Notes: generated by a model from the sequence alone, not told the origin. Counted from the first letter of the stretch, positions 20,137 to 31,965 are shown. The stretch is 64,000 bases of DNA from Hofstenia miamia (GCA_004352715.1 SCFE01000013.1:1091284-1155283); one strand, 5' to 3'. Translations and numbers: made by a program.

Positions 20137-20719
20137 AAAATTGAAATCTTTTAAAAAGCATTTAAAAATCTTCCTTACGCAAAAATATATTTGGAAAATT
20201 ATGGCTAGGATACAAATTTTATAACAATGGCTATACTATAACTCGTTATTAAAATAGTACTATAGTGATTTATCCATAGCCTGCAAGATTTCTTTTGTAA
20301 TTTATGTGAATTGTATATATGTGTTTTTATAAATTTATTGACGCTATTCAGATAAATTATCAGTTATTTAATTGTTAACATTTATCTGAAGAAAGATTAT
20401 CTTATCTCATCTTATCTTATCTTACAAACTTCAAGTTCAGAGGAAAATCGACGGGTTGATTTCTAAGTCTAAGTCTGCGTTCCAAAGATTGATTCCCTTT
20501 TGCATCAGTTGTAGCTGAGAGTGGTCGACCAGAATCGGGGAGCATCTTTGACGGAACCTGTTTCATTGAACTTTGTTACAATAACTTTGATATTGCGTCT
20601 NNNNNNNNNNNNNNNNNNNNNNNNNNNNNNNNNNNNNNNNNNNNNNNNNNNNNNNNNNNNNNNNNNNNNNNNNNNNNNNNNNNNNNNNNNNNNNNNNNNN
20701 NNNNNNNNTTTGCTCATCC

Positions 20720-20720
<1 letters not shown>
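20137..20720. repeat. Second copy of 11,859-12,510 region
   Basis: Same LINE tail, same flanking sequence and same mariner N-terminal fragment as at 11,859-12,510, interrupted by a 108-base gap (20601-20708) where the other copy has 177 bp. Either a recent duplication or the same locus assembled twice. Confidence 0.8.
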
Positions 20721-20770
<50 letters not shown>

Positions 20771-20774
<4 letters not shown>

Positions 20775-22555
20775 TAAGTATATATAGATGAACATTCTAA
20801 AAAAGGAAGGGCTATCTGCACAAATTCATCAAGGAATATTCTATTGCATTATTTTCAAATGAAACTCATTTACACATTAACGAAAAAGGCATTGCTGAAA
20901 CCAAAACTGATATTTGTTTATAAAATTCAAATACGGAATACCAAACTAAAAGAACAAAAATCACTCCAACATTTCTATGATACAAAACAAAGGATATATT
21001 TAAAAAAAAAAAAGATCCGTTCCTAAATAATCTGGTTTCCACTTAGTTTATATCACAAACAGGGCAGACCTTAGCCAGCGCGGTGCACGGAGTAAAGTAT
21101 GCATATAAGTAAATTGAAAAAAGCACAATAGAAACGTACTGTAATTATAATGTGGGCTTTGTGCCCTTATTTAGTTGTTGTAAAAGTACATAGATCTTGC
21201 ATATGCTCTGTGTGGGGAAAATTATATAGCTTGGAAAATACATATAATTATATAAATGTTGCCAGATAATATAATTATAGATCATTGTATATAGTTGCAT
21301 CCCAACAGTTTAAGCTATTGGTACTAAATCATAAAACAATTCATTAAGTGTATACATTGCAACCGATGATATTACAAACATATTATGCAATTATTCCATT
21401 TAAATTCATTTACTATTTTAAAGTATCTTCAAGCAACTTTAAAGAAATTAAAGTTTTAGAAAGCAATATTAAACTTAAGAATATCTGTGGGTAACCTTAA
21501 AGCAAATCAGTGTTTTAAAAACCATCTAATACTTTATAATATCTTTAAGTTGCTCTAAGGGAAATAATCATATTTTTGTATATTTTGTCACCTAATTAAA
21601 TCTTAGATTCCAAGAAGAAGTTGTACATGTACAATTCCAAAAACGTGTCATACTTAAAAAAAAGGATAGAACAAATAGCTATATTGTATTTCTAGAATTT
21701 TTCTTGTTTCGGAAACTAATGGAATTAAGGCATATTTGTCATTTATCATGTAATTTTAAAGACTTTTTACTTCCATTTATTAATGAAATTATATATTAAA
21801 TTTGAAAAATTTAAATTTCATGCTACACCACTCTCAATTGATAGCAGTTAAAAACCGCGTAGTCATTTTTTGTATATGGCAGATCACAAATATCATTTAA
21901 TTATAACTTTAAACTCAAAAAGAGACACATTTGTTGGAAACCATAGTCTGCAGATTAAAGTATATACCCTAATGTTCAAATGCAACTAGAAATATAATTT
22001 CTGAATTCATATTGCGAAAGATTTAATTTTCTTAAATTTACGAATATTAAACTTTAAATTATCCTTAAGTCACTTTAAAGCAAATCAGTGTTTTGAAATC
22101 AATCTAATACTTTAAAATGTCTTTAGGTTACTCTAAAGAAAATTATTGTACTTTACATAGTTCTGTATATTTTGTCACCTAAGAATAATTGAAGTAACTG
22201 AAAAAGACGTGATATACATAAAGAGAAAAGATATAGTAGTCGGATAGAAGAAATAGCTATATTATCATATTAAATTTAATCATTGCTTTACAAAATCAAC
22301 ATTAAAAAATAATATGTTTAAAAATCACCAAATTTGTATTTTTTTAAAAAGAAAGAAAGTAAATATACATGCATATAAAATTACTACACTACAATGAATT
22401 CAGATAATAAATTATAACAAAATATTCATGTAATTTACAAAATCTCCTTTACAAATACTAAAAATTATCATTTAACAGTTGATCTTCCATGTATGCTAGC
22501 CATTAACTAATAATAAAAACTTAAATCAAATCGACATCAATTATATTTAAGGAAG
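20771..22555. repeat. No gene; diverged direct repeat pair
   Basis: No coding frame recognised in 1.8 kb. About 21,467-21,600 and 22,047-22,190 are diverged direct repeats (shared blocks CAAATCAGTGTTTT and GTATATTTTGTCACCTAA). Within them a shorter unit of the type ACTTTAAA, CTTTAAG, CTCTAAAG recurs. Confidence 0.55.
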
Positions 22556-22559
22556 ATAA

Positions 22560-23480
22560 ATTAATACTGTTTTTAAAATTGGAAAAACCCTTGCATAACT
22601 ACAATTCATATTATTACGTAACTTTTCAGCAAGTAAGGCATGATATCGAATATCTTCTTCACCCCTAGCACCATTAGTTACAAATATGAATGGTTAATGA
22701 GTTAATGAAGCATGTTCAATGTTCTGTTCATGATCTTGGTATGCTATTTTCTTGGAAGCCTCGTGCTCAGATAAAATTTGAGCAACTGTTTTACTTTAAT
22801 TTGATGGCACATTGGGATGTGTAATCCGTGCATCAAATATGGATTTTTGTAATTGTACCCAAAAGGATCTGCACGATATGTCAAGTGAAGCATTATCTTT
22901 GATGTTTCAATTAATTTAAATTTTTTTCTTCTTCAGTAAGCTCTTGCAAACTGTTGATAATTCAGTTTCTAAATCTCTTACTGTATTGTGTCTCATGATA
23001 ATGAAGCTTTCAAGTTTACAAATCAATGCATGATCAATGCTATTTGAAGCATCACACTCACATTTTGTGATAATCGCATTTTTTTCCAATGATAGCAAAG
23101 ACTGATTGGATCTCGAAATTCATCCATGTTTAAGTAGAAATCAATATTTCGTGATGGTGTGGTAGTTAGCGATTAAGATGCTCTTTGTTGGCTCCAGCAA
23201 ATGAAGACTTCGTTTTGTTTTGTTTCAGAAGAGCATTTATTTAAAATAGACAATTTCCCTGTGGTATTGAAGTTGATTTTACGTTATTTTATAAGCAATT
23301 TTGATTGTTTGTTGTCTCTGCAGAACTCATCTTTTTCATCAATAATTGGTTGTTCCAAATTAGTAACTAAAATTTGTAAGCTACCCTATTCAAGAGTTGC
23401 ATTCTGTGTTGGATCTATAATTCCCATTCCGCCTTCAGAACATGGCAAGGCCATAATAGAATTAAATAGAAGTACATTGG
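22560..23480 (-). pseudogene. Unassigned RT-element family, C-terminal part, copy 1
   Basis: Minus-strand pieces in order: ALPCSEGGMGIIDP (end of RT thumb), FYLNMDEFRDPISLCY, KCECDASNSIDHALICK (Cys-x-Cys with downstream His and Cys), MRHNTVRDLETEL, ASLDISCRSFWVQLQKSIFD with DARITHPN, and SKKIAYQDHEQNIEHASL. The same order occurs at 25,040-26,100. The pair of Asp-containing strands after the Cys/His cluster resembles a PD-(D/E)XK-type nuclease, which is inference. I recognise this as a recurrent metazoan repeat protein but cannot give its class. Many frameshifts. Confidence 0.55.
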
Positions 23481-23579
23481 CATAATTAAGCACCTCAACA
23501 AAAGCTACTAATACTACACTTAATGCATCAAAAATAAAATGAAGTACAAAAAACACAACAACAAAAACGACTTTTTTTG

Positions 23580-23739
23580 AAAAGCTGAAATCCTTTGCAT
23601 AACGTAGAACCGATTTTAGGGATATATTGCTGCCGGAGGTAGCAATTGATTTGACTTTTAAATTTCATGCGATTTTTGATTCGTTACATTTCAATTGGTA
23701 AGTTATTCCATAGTTCAATTGTTATGTTTAAAAATACAA
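23580..23739 (-). pseudogene. LINE RT C-terminus, short remnant
   Basis: Minus-strand KHNNIELWNNLPIEM is the W-N-x-L-P end motif of CR1-type RT; little else is preserved. Confidence 0.4.
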
Positions 23740-23884
23740 TAAGTTTATTGACACAAAATTATAATTACAATCATTCAACATCATCTACACATTTACAAAA
23801 TCCAATTATTTAGTTACTATTAACACTAAATTTATAAAATTAATTATGTATACAAAAATATTCGATTCATATTTACTTTTTAAA
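23740..23884 (-). repeat. Dispersed repeat, copy 1
   Basis: About 145 bp matching 30,995-31,137 in inverted orientation with few mismatches. It ends with an AATAAA-like signal when read on the minus strand. Next to LINE debris in both places. Confidence 0.7.
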
Positions 23885-23959
23885 ATTATCAACAAATTCA
23901 CACAATTAGCTTAATACGATTTACAGCATTCTTTATTTCGATCTAGTGATGAAGATCTA

Positions 23960-24484
23960 GACATTTTGCTATGATCATATTAGCATTGCCTCACATTAGT
24001 GCAGTTGAGAGAGACTGTAAAAATCTAAAGGGAACAGTAGTCATATCTCTATTGTGAATTTTCAGCTTCCGAAAATTCTTAATTGAGGTAGCTGAGAAGC
24101 CCCCTAGTGTTTCTAAGGCCAAGGGCACAAATTTGTAACCTTCAGATTCACAATCATTAAAGTGCTTTGAAAATTTGCGATCTTCAGCTACTTCTAGAGA
24201 CCAGCCGCATTTGAAATGGCTGAAATTTGCAGCGGTGAGATGACAGTCAAGTCTAGTGCAGCTGGCTTGCCTGCAGACTAAACATGAATGAAAATATCTC
24301 CAGGTTTAGACTGAGTCCCATTAATTAGATTACGTTTCACTTTGACAGGAGATATGGAGGTAGAAGCTGCCATTGAGTATACAATATCGCGAAGACGATC
24401 ATGCCGACCAATTCTGTCACCTTCGCTGCTGCAAGTAAGAGCATGGTCTAAATATCCAATGCCCCATTCTGACAAGAGGAGCAC
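23960..24484 (-). pseudogene. Unassigned RT-element family, C-terminal part, variant copy 2
   Basis: Minus-strand: HALTCSSEGDRIGRHDRLRD, then KVKRNLINGTQSKPGDIFIH, GKPAALDLTVISPLQ, LEVAEDRKFSKHFNDCESEG, FVPLALETLGGFS and FRFLQSLSTAL. It has the same general layout as copies 1 and 3 (a His/Cys region, R-H-D/N-x-x-R-D, then an Asp-strand-Asp-strand core) but a clearly different sequence, so it is a separate subfamily. First part is open to 24,278; later parts need two frame changes. Confidence 0.55.
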
Positions 24485-25039
24485 TTTCTAAAAAAAATGA
24501 TTTTTTAAGAAAATGTTTTTTAAACTTCACTTTTATGAATTTAGAAGTACTTGAATTATAAATAAGAAATATTTTATTACAAATAAACAAAAAAACAAAA
24601 CATAGAGATTTACAAAATCAACATTATAAAGATTTTAAAACAATCACAATATTAAATTAGCAAAAAGGTTGTTCACTTTTATGATGCAATTTATAAATTC
24701 AAATGCCTTTTCCCAAGCTGGTTCGATGTCTGCCATCTATTCATCATTCGGTTTTATATTAGTGAATACTTTTATAATACAACTAACAAACTGATATTAC
24801 ATCCTTTTTATCAATTTAAAGAAAGGAAAAGACCATTATCCATAAATCTAGTTCAAATCCAAATGATTGGTGCCACTTCGGGTAATGGCTGGCTCCAGCT
24901 AAGTGATGCTCAACTCCAAGCCTCGAAACTGCATGTTGTCGTCTATCTCCACAAATGCAGAGGATCATGCTTCATAGAAAGGAGAATCCAAGTTTGCACC
25001 TTATCCAATTGTAGGTTGTGGAATAGCCGGTATCCTTTT
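24485..25039. other. No recognised gene
   Basis: AT-rich with a more GC-balanced patch at 24,860-25,050 for which I find no family. Confidence 0.5.
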
Positions 25040-26250
25040 GTCAGCGATTAAACCACAAAGTTGTTTTAGAAATTTATCAGTGAGTGACGATGCGCGATCT
25101 CTAATGCACTGAACACCAATGGTGTGAGGCATGTTCAATTTCTAACACTCTCTGCTGGTAGTTCCATATTTTCTCGGTTTCATGACCCCTAAAAGTTTCT
25201 GCTGCAGTTCTTCGAGCATTGGTGGTTGCACAAGGGTTGAATACCCTTATATCAAAGAATGTGCATAGGCCATAGCTCCAGAATCCAATGGCAGAGACGT
25301 CTAGCCTAGCTCTATCAGTGTGATTAGAAGAAGAGGGTAGAGATTCCGTTGTTATTTGCGTGAGATGAGGTTCTTTTTTTAACATCAATGCACACTTCAG
25401 ATAATACTTCGGACAGTATGCCACGCATTTCATTATGTCGTCTTGCAACAAAACCACCAGTGGGACAAGAGAGTGCATGTGCAATAGAGAATCCTTTGCT
25501 GCATACACACGATGTAGGCATATCGGCATTTTTGATACATACCTCAAACGAATGCTATCTCTAAATTCTCTTTTGTTGAGATGAAAGCATTCTTCTTCTA
25601 TTAGAAGGGCCATTACCAAGGACGAGCAAGCTTTGCGGGTTATTGTTTTAATAGCATTTTGCTGATCTGTATGCAGTTCTCACACATCTGTTGACACTTA
25701 GATTCGATTTTATCATGTTTTTCTTTTAAACAGATCTTCAAGAGACTCTTCTGTTCAGCTGTAGTGGTTGGTAATATTTTGTGTGATTGTGATAAAATTA
25801 AGCTCTTCAATGGATAATTCCATAGCTTTGTTAGAGAAATCATATTCTTTACAACAAGTCGAGACTGGATCATTAATACCTAGGCCACCAGATTTGGTAG
25901 GTAATCGTAAAAATTGAGTGAGGTTACAGTCTAGATCTTTACCAAAAAAACTTTGGAAATAGTTTTAGTCTGATGTTATCCTCAAGATTCCTGAATGTTT
26001 CGGATTGAGTCTGTGTAACTCTTTGTGTAAATGACCACTTGAATTTGATGCTCTCTGAGAAACACGAATACACCACATGTGGTTGAGTGTCCACAATTTG
26101 TGAGGACTAAGTAGTTAAATTTGACCATTTTTCTGCATTAGATTTCATTTGTTCAGTACAAAAAAGGTCAGTGCACATGAAGCCACCTGGGTATATTGCT
26201 TCTTCTGTGTGGAAAAGTATACCTTCTTTGCCGAAATATTTGAGTAGTAA
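25040..26250 (-). pseudogene. Unassigned RT-element family, copy 3, C-terminal half
   Basis: Minus-strand order: FHTEEAIYPGGFMCTDLFC, SNAEKWSNL, VDTQPHVVYSCFSESIKFKW, FLRLPTKSGGLGINDP (thumb), FHLNKREFRDSIRLRY, TSCVCSKGFSIAHALSC (Cys-x-Cys, His, Cys), GGFVARRHNEMRGILSEV, DRARLDVSAIGFW, TFFDIRVFNPCATTNARR and YQQRVLEIEHASH. Upstream RT sequence is at 30,391-30,880, so the foldback element at 26,256-30,341 split this copy. Frameshifts near 25,510, 25,380 and 25,120. Confidence 0.6.
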
Positions 26251-26255
26251 ACAGG

Positions 26256-27458
26256 GGTCGTATTTCATGCCACTAACTCGGATTCTGATTGGTAGCGAGC
26301 CAAGTTTGTAACACCTATTCTGATTGGTCAAGAGTGAGGTCGTGGATAATGGCGGAGTCATTTTAGTGACTCACCTACTTGACAAATGGATTTTAATTAG
26401 TAATTCATGAAATTTACGAGATGATAGATTTTTGCAATGATTCATGTTAGGACTAACTTACAAATGATTCATATACATATCATGATGGATCAATTTAGTT
26501 TACATTCACAGTGTGTTTTGCTATAGTGACGTTAAATGACTTTGGTTGCTATGCCACACATTATTTACATGGCTTGCTTACACTTACGTCTTTTATAATA
26601 ACACACTGCAAAAAATTTTCCATGTGTGTTTCACATTTAATTAACCATCACTATGTACAATATTTAATTCATTTTCAGCATTACATTACATGCAAAGGCT
26701 ACACATCGTTTTTCAATTGCATTGCCATTTTTCCATTGTAAAATTCCATTTGATTTGATAATATTCAAATACAGGAAAAACAAGAAATATATTGTTACAT
26801 GCATAATGCACAATAAAAGCAACCTACATTTTCAGAAAGAGTAAGATATGGTTTATGTATAAAAGCGCAAATTTGCTTCCTAAAATTTATGCATGCAATG
26901 ATATTAATAAAATGTATATACGCATGCATTTTCTATATACAAATTTATTATATATTAGTTTTTACATGGCGATCTTTTCTTTACACTTCTTTTTGGTTTA
27001 TATGAATTTTTCAGGTTGTACACATTTGCTGACTGATGCATCTTTTCTCGACTTTTGCACATTTTTCACTTTTTGTACACGTTTGTAGACTGATACACCT
27101 TTATTGACTCGCACACGATTTTTCAGGGTTGTACACGTTTGTAGACTGATACATCCTTTATCGACTTTTACATTTTTTTTCACTTTTATTTGCTTTGTGA
27201 CTTTACATGACTGCATACATTTACATGGGTTTTCCGACTTTCACTGCTTTTCTCAACTTTAATTACACACCCTTTTTCAGTTTTATTTGGTTTATAGGCT
27301 TTGTTTATATGATTGTATGTGTCACACAGTGTTCCACTTTTCCATTGTTTTGTATTGCCAAATTAGTCACAATTCCATGATATGCACCACCTTTGTTCTA
27401 AATGTATAAACTTGAAAATGCATGTGGTGAACCACACATTAAATTAAAAGGCAAAACA
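26256..27458 (+). repeat. Foldback left arm
   Basis: Inverted partner of 29,172-30,341. The inner half carries imperfect sub-repeats with TGTACACGTTTGTAGACTGA (about 27,078-27,150). Its open frame 26,855-27,088 has a mirror counterpart in the other arm, which follows from the inversion and is not evidence of coding. Confidence 0.8.
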
Positions 27459-29171
27459 TCTACAAAGATTTTGAATTTTAATAATGTCTATAATAAATTC
27501 GCATTGATAGTTAAAAACTATTATGTATAAATATTTATATTCAGTCAATTGCAGGTTAAACAAAATTCGATTAAACAAAATATTCAACATAGCAAAAATC
27601 AATTTAGTTTTAATCAAAAAATGCATGGACATAGGGAAAACAAATACTAAATGTAAATAGATCCGTAAAACAAAAATGTATATAATTTAGTTTAAATGTG
27701 TGTGATGTAAAGAGATAATACATCAACAAATATAACCAGATAAATCATCAATGTGTAAATTCATTTATTCCAAAAAAACATGTATGCTAGGAAGTGAAAT
27801 ATTTCATCAAAGTGTTTAACCAAATAAAGCATTACCACACATAAAATTGTATAAAAGTATATTATGTACCTGGTTCTTTGTGGTAATCCATTTGTTAGCC
27901 ATGCTTGCTTCAATGTTAAACCAACTTCAAAACATCAACTCAATTACTCACAAGTTGATCTTTTAACATTAAAAATCTTTTAACACAAGGCCATTAGCCC
28001 AATTTGCTTAGTTGTTATAGTAACCTTGAGGCAGAATTGATGTATCCAAAAACCATTACCCAATCCATGCTGTCAAGAAGTCAATTCCCACTATACTTTT
28101 TATGCTATGATGCAAAGTAACACACAAAGCTAATTCCGCATGTCAAAAACTCTCTGTAATGTACAACAGGCTGACTCAACAATTATCCATGAAAAAGTGT
28201 CTCCTCTGTTTCCATTCGCTAAAAGTTTTCATCCTCTCTTCTGTAATATGCAATGTCAGAGAAATGCGTGCACTCTTTCCTCTCTCTCTCATGTGAAATC
28301 ATAGGAATTCGTCAATTGAAAAAAAACACAAATTAGTGTACACAACAGTCTATTTCTTTGACAGATAATCACAGTGAACTAAAACTGGGTTTAATTTAAA
28401 CACGCTAAATAATAATTTGCTTTACCTCAAAAATGTTTAAACCATTTAAGCTAATGGAGAATTAGTTTTATTTTGTTATACATCAATGAAATGCAGATCA
28501 TTTTCACCAGGGAATATATAAAATCTTCTTGTCTTTAAAACTAAAACATGTACAAATAAACAATATATTAAACCACATCACCTGTATGTAGTAAAACAAA
28601 CTTACAATGAGTGTAGGGCGTTATTCGTTAACCAATGTATGATGGAAATAGAGATAATACAAAAAAACAACATTCAATATCAATTTTTTTAAAACAAATA
28701 AAAGGAATATAATGCACCTGGTTTCGCTGTGGAGATGAATTTGTTAGCCCAACACAATTTGTTGTTATAGTAATCTTGAGGCAGAGTTGATGGATCCAAA
28801 AAAACCACTTCAATCTCCATGCTGTCAAGATGCCAATTTCTGCTAAACTTTTTTATGTTATGAAGCAAAGTAACATGCAATGCTAATTTTACAAATCAAA
28901 AAATTTTTCTCTCTGTAATGTACAGCGGATTGACTCAACAATTATTCATGTGAAAGCACCACTTTAATTGTAAAAACACACACACTACAATGAAATAATA
29001 ACTGGATACTAGGAATAATTCCTATTTACTAAAGTGATGGTAATAAAAAACAGTCAAGAAGGCAAAATAAAAATGCAATAAACATAAAATGAAATATATA
29101 ACACCAAGGAAGAAATGTAAATTATTTGAAACTTTGTGTTTGGTTTTTAAAAATATATAAGCTGACGATAT
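27459..29171. repeat. Foldback core with internal direct repeat
   Basis: No coding frame recognised. About 27,860-28,160 and 28,700-28,900 are diverged direct repeats (shared GTTGTTATAGTAA and CCATGCTGTCAAGA). Confidence 0.6.
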
Positions 29172-30341
29172 TGTTTTGCCTTTGAATTTAATGTATGGTT
29201 CACCACATGCAATTTCAAGTTTATATGTTTAGAACAAAGGCAGTGCATAGCATGTAATTGACTAATTTGGTGATACAAAACAATGGAAAAGTGGAACACT
29301 GTATGACGCATACAATCATGTAAACAAAGCCTATAAACCAAATAGAACTGAAAAAATGGTATGTAAGTCAAGAAAAGCAGTGAAAGTCAGAAAACCCATG
29401 TAAATGTATGCAGTCATGTAAAGTCACAAAACAAATAAAAGTGAAAAAGCATGGAAAAGTTGATAAAGGATGTATCAGTCTACAAACATGTACAACCCCA
29501 AAAAAACGTGTGTGAGTCAACAAGGTGTATCAGTCTACAAACGTGTACAAAAAGTAAAAATTTGCAAAAGTTGAGAAAAGATGCATCAGTCAGCAAATTT
29601 GTACAACCTGAAAAATTCATATAAACCAAAAAGAAGTGTAAAGAAAAGAACGCCATGTAAAAACTAATATATAATAATTTTGTATATAGAAAATGCATGT
29701 GTATATACATTTTATTAATATCAATGCATGCATAAATTTTAGGAAGCGAATTTGCGCTTTTATACATAAAACATGTTTACTTTTTCCGAGGATGCAGTTT
29801 GCTTTTATTGTGTATTACGCATGTAATGAAATATTTCTCGTTTTTCTGTATTTGAATATTAACAAAACGAATGGAATTTTTACAATGGAAAAATGGCAAC
29901 GTAATTGAAAAACGATGTGTAGCCTTTGCATGTAATGTAATGCCGAAAATGAACTAAATATTGTACATAGAAGTGCTTAAGCAATTGTGAAACACATGGA
30001 AAAATTTTTTGCAGTGTGTTATTATAAAAGACGTAAGTGCAAGCCATGTAAATAATGTGTGGTATAGCAACCAAAATCATCTAACGTCACTATCGCAAAA
30101 CACACTGCAAATGTAAACTAAATTGAGCCATCATGATATGTATATGAATCATTTGTAAGTTAGCCCTAACAATCATCTTCTAAATTTCATGAATTACTAA
30201 TTAAAATCCATTTGTCAAGTAGGTGAGTCACTAAAATCACTTCGCCATTATCCATGACCTCGTGCTCAACCAATCAGAATAGGTGTTACAAACCCGGCTC
30301 TCAATCAATCAGAATCCGAGTTAGTGGCACGAAATACCACC
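29172..30341 (-). repeat. Foldback right arm
   Basis: Inverted partner of 26,256-27,458. Confidence 0.8.
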
Positions 30342-30390
30342 CCCCCTCCCATTTACCAATTATTTGTTAGCCTTGTTCAGGTGCTCGGGC

Positions 30391-30880
30391 TTAATAGAAA
30401 GGCCGATTTTCGAAGGCTTGGGAAAGTAACCAAGTTTTTGGTCCACGTTTCTTAAGCCTCTTCCACCATGATAAGACATCCTGAATATTGCCTCCACCAG
30501 CACTGTCAAGAGTGTAAAATATGCGCCTTATTGTTGGATATCTGGGGTCATATACCAGTGACAGAGTTGTAATGCTGTACATAGCCATTGCTGCATCATC
30601 ACCTTGAGTAGTACCTTCCTTTGAGAAAATCACTTTGTCTCCAATTGAAAGTCTGGCTGGGCTACCGTAGACATTTTGTAAAAAAAAATTCGAATGCGCA
30701 TATAACGGGAATTGTAGTTTACTGTAAGGTGAACACTGATTTAAAGTATCCCAATATTTTATTAATGAAAAGTATCGTATGAAATGTGAAGCATTGTCAT
30801 GATTAGAATATGAACTTTTGTCTCTCATAGTCAAGTAATTATCACTATAAATGTTTGCTGCCCATTTAATTTGTGAGTCG
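30391..30880 (-). pseudogene. Unassigned RT-element family, copy 3, RT part
   Basis: A 147-codon minus-strand frame (30,834-30,391) with QNVYGSPARLSIGDKVIF, SKEGTTQGDDAAMAMYS (the QGD turn before the palm), TLDSAGGGNIQDVLSWW where the catalytic Y-A-D-D is expected (here decayed to T-L-D-S), and RGPKTWLLSQAF. It is the upstream half of the protein continued at 26,250-25,040. Confidence 0.65.
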
Positions 30881-30884
30881 ATTT

Positions 30885-31661
30885 TATTTATTAATTAGTG
30901 GTTTATGTCATTAAATAAATCGTTACAGTACCTATAATGACTTAATACTAAAGAGTTAAGCAACATCGATTTCATTTTGGAATTTTCTCAATCCTTTTAA
31001 AAAGTAAATATGAATCGAATATTTTTGTATCCATGATTAATTTTATAAATTTAGTATTAATAGTAACTAAATAATTGGATTTTGTAAATGTGTAGATGAT
31101 TTTGAATGATTGTAATTATAATTTTGAATCAATAAAATTAACTTTGGGAATTTACAAAATTGCCTACATCTGAAATAGTTTTAATTCCCATTGCCATTTT
31201 GCGTAATACTATGCGTACGTGACTTGAATGAGCTCAATTTATTATCGATTGTTACTCCAAGACATCAAACAAGAGAATATTCATTTTTTACATTTGATTA
31301 AGATCACAGCATAATAGAGTAGGAGAAAAATAAATTATAAGCGAAAAACAGATCAATTATTGAATAAACAACTAAACATGATATCTGANNNNNNNNNNNN
31401 NNNNNNNNNATTAACTTTGGGAATTTACAAAATTGCCTACATCTGAAATAGTTTTAATTCCCATTGCCATTTTGCGTAATACTATGCGTACGTGACTTGA
31501 ATGAGCTCAATTTATTATCGATTGTTACTCCAAGACATCAAACAAGAGAATATTCATTTTTTACATTTGATTAAGATCACAGCATAATAGAGTAGGAGAA
31601 AAATAAATTATAAGCGAAAAACAGATCAATTATTGAATAAACAACTAAACATGATATCTGA
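30885..31661 (-). pseudogene. LINE RT remnant with inserted repeat and duplicated flank
   Basis: Minus-strand LGVTIDNKLSSFKSRTH and MAMGIKTISDVGNFVNS (31,530-31,410 and again 31,280-31,137), then, after a 143-bp inserted repeat (30,995-31,137), LRKFQNEIDVALLNS and LSHYRYCNDLFND: the RT thumb of a CR1-type LINE. The 252-bp unit 31137-31388 is repeated at 31410-31661 around a 21-base gap, an assembly effect. Confidence 0.6.
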
Positions 31662-31725
31662 ATATATTTTAAAAGAGCATGCATATTAAATACAAGCATA
31701 GACCCACTAAGAATTAGTATTACTC

Positions 31726-31965
31726 TTAAATTTGGGCATAGAATTCAGAAAAAAATTTAATATGGATTTGTTCAAGTTCTTGTAACAGTTGGTTTCCTAG
31801 TTGAAATCCATTAATATCTTCGGAATTGAGTTGCTGCTTCTCCATCTGCGAACAATGCTCAATGGGTTTCAAGTAGACCACTGCGCCGTTTATTATCTCG
31901 AAATAGGCCGCGGCGTGGGCACCGATCACATTAATGACGGCGTTTTGGCATAATGCCGATTTCAC
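31726..31965 (-). other. Unidentified open frame of 79 codons
   Basis: Minus-strand frame with NAVINVIGAHAAAYFEIING and a Glu/Gln-rich end. It is noticeably less AT-rich than its surroundings and has an acceptor-like ATTACAG just upstream. It could be a terminal exon or transposon piece. Family unknown. Confidence 0.25.

Larger units (their letters stand above)
17180..20424 (+). mobile_element. CR1-type LINE, RT deleted
   Basis: Order of parts on the plus strand: ORF1 with esterase-type domain, 2A-like motif, APE endonuclease, linker between endonuclease and RT, then directly the last RT codons and the 3' UTR with hairpin and TTATC tail. The RT palm (about 1.2 kb in related copies) is absent between about 20,076 and 20,137. 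An assembly duplication enlarges the endonuclease region. Not autonomous. Confidence 0.8.
26256..30341. mobile_element. Foldback element with 1.2-kb inverted arms
   Basis: The left arm (about 26,256-27,458) is the inverted copy of the right arm (about 29,172-30,341) with scattered mismatches and small indels. Outer matches begin at GTCGTATTTCATGCCAC on the left and GGTATTTCGTGCCACTAAC, read inverted, on the right. The whole unit interrupts an RT-type reading frame, so it moved or was inserted as a unit. No transposase was recognised inside. No clear target duplication could be fixed. Confidence 0.75.

Noticed and set aside
26855-29767. Two similar short proteins at 26,855-27,088 and 29,480-29,767
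   Set aside because: They are mirror images produced by the foldback arms; no domain, and composition is what the AT-rich repeat would give.
23740-31137. Outer inverted pair (23,740-23,884 and 30,995-31,137) as ends of one 7.4-kb transposon
   Set aside because: Both copies lie beside or inside separate LINE remnants and the interval contains parts of other elements crossing independent boundaries; two insertions of a short repeat explain it better.
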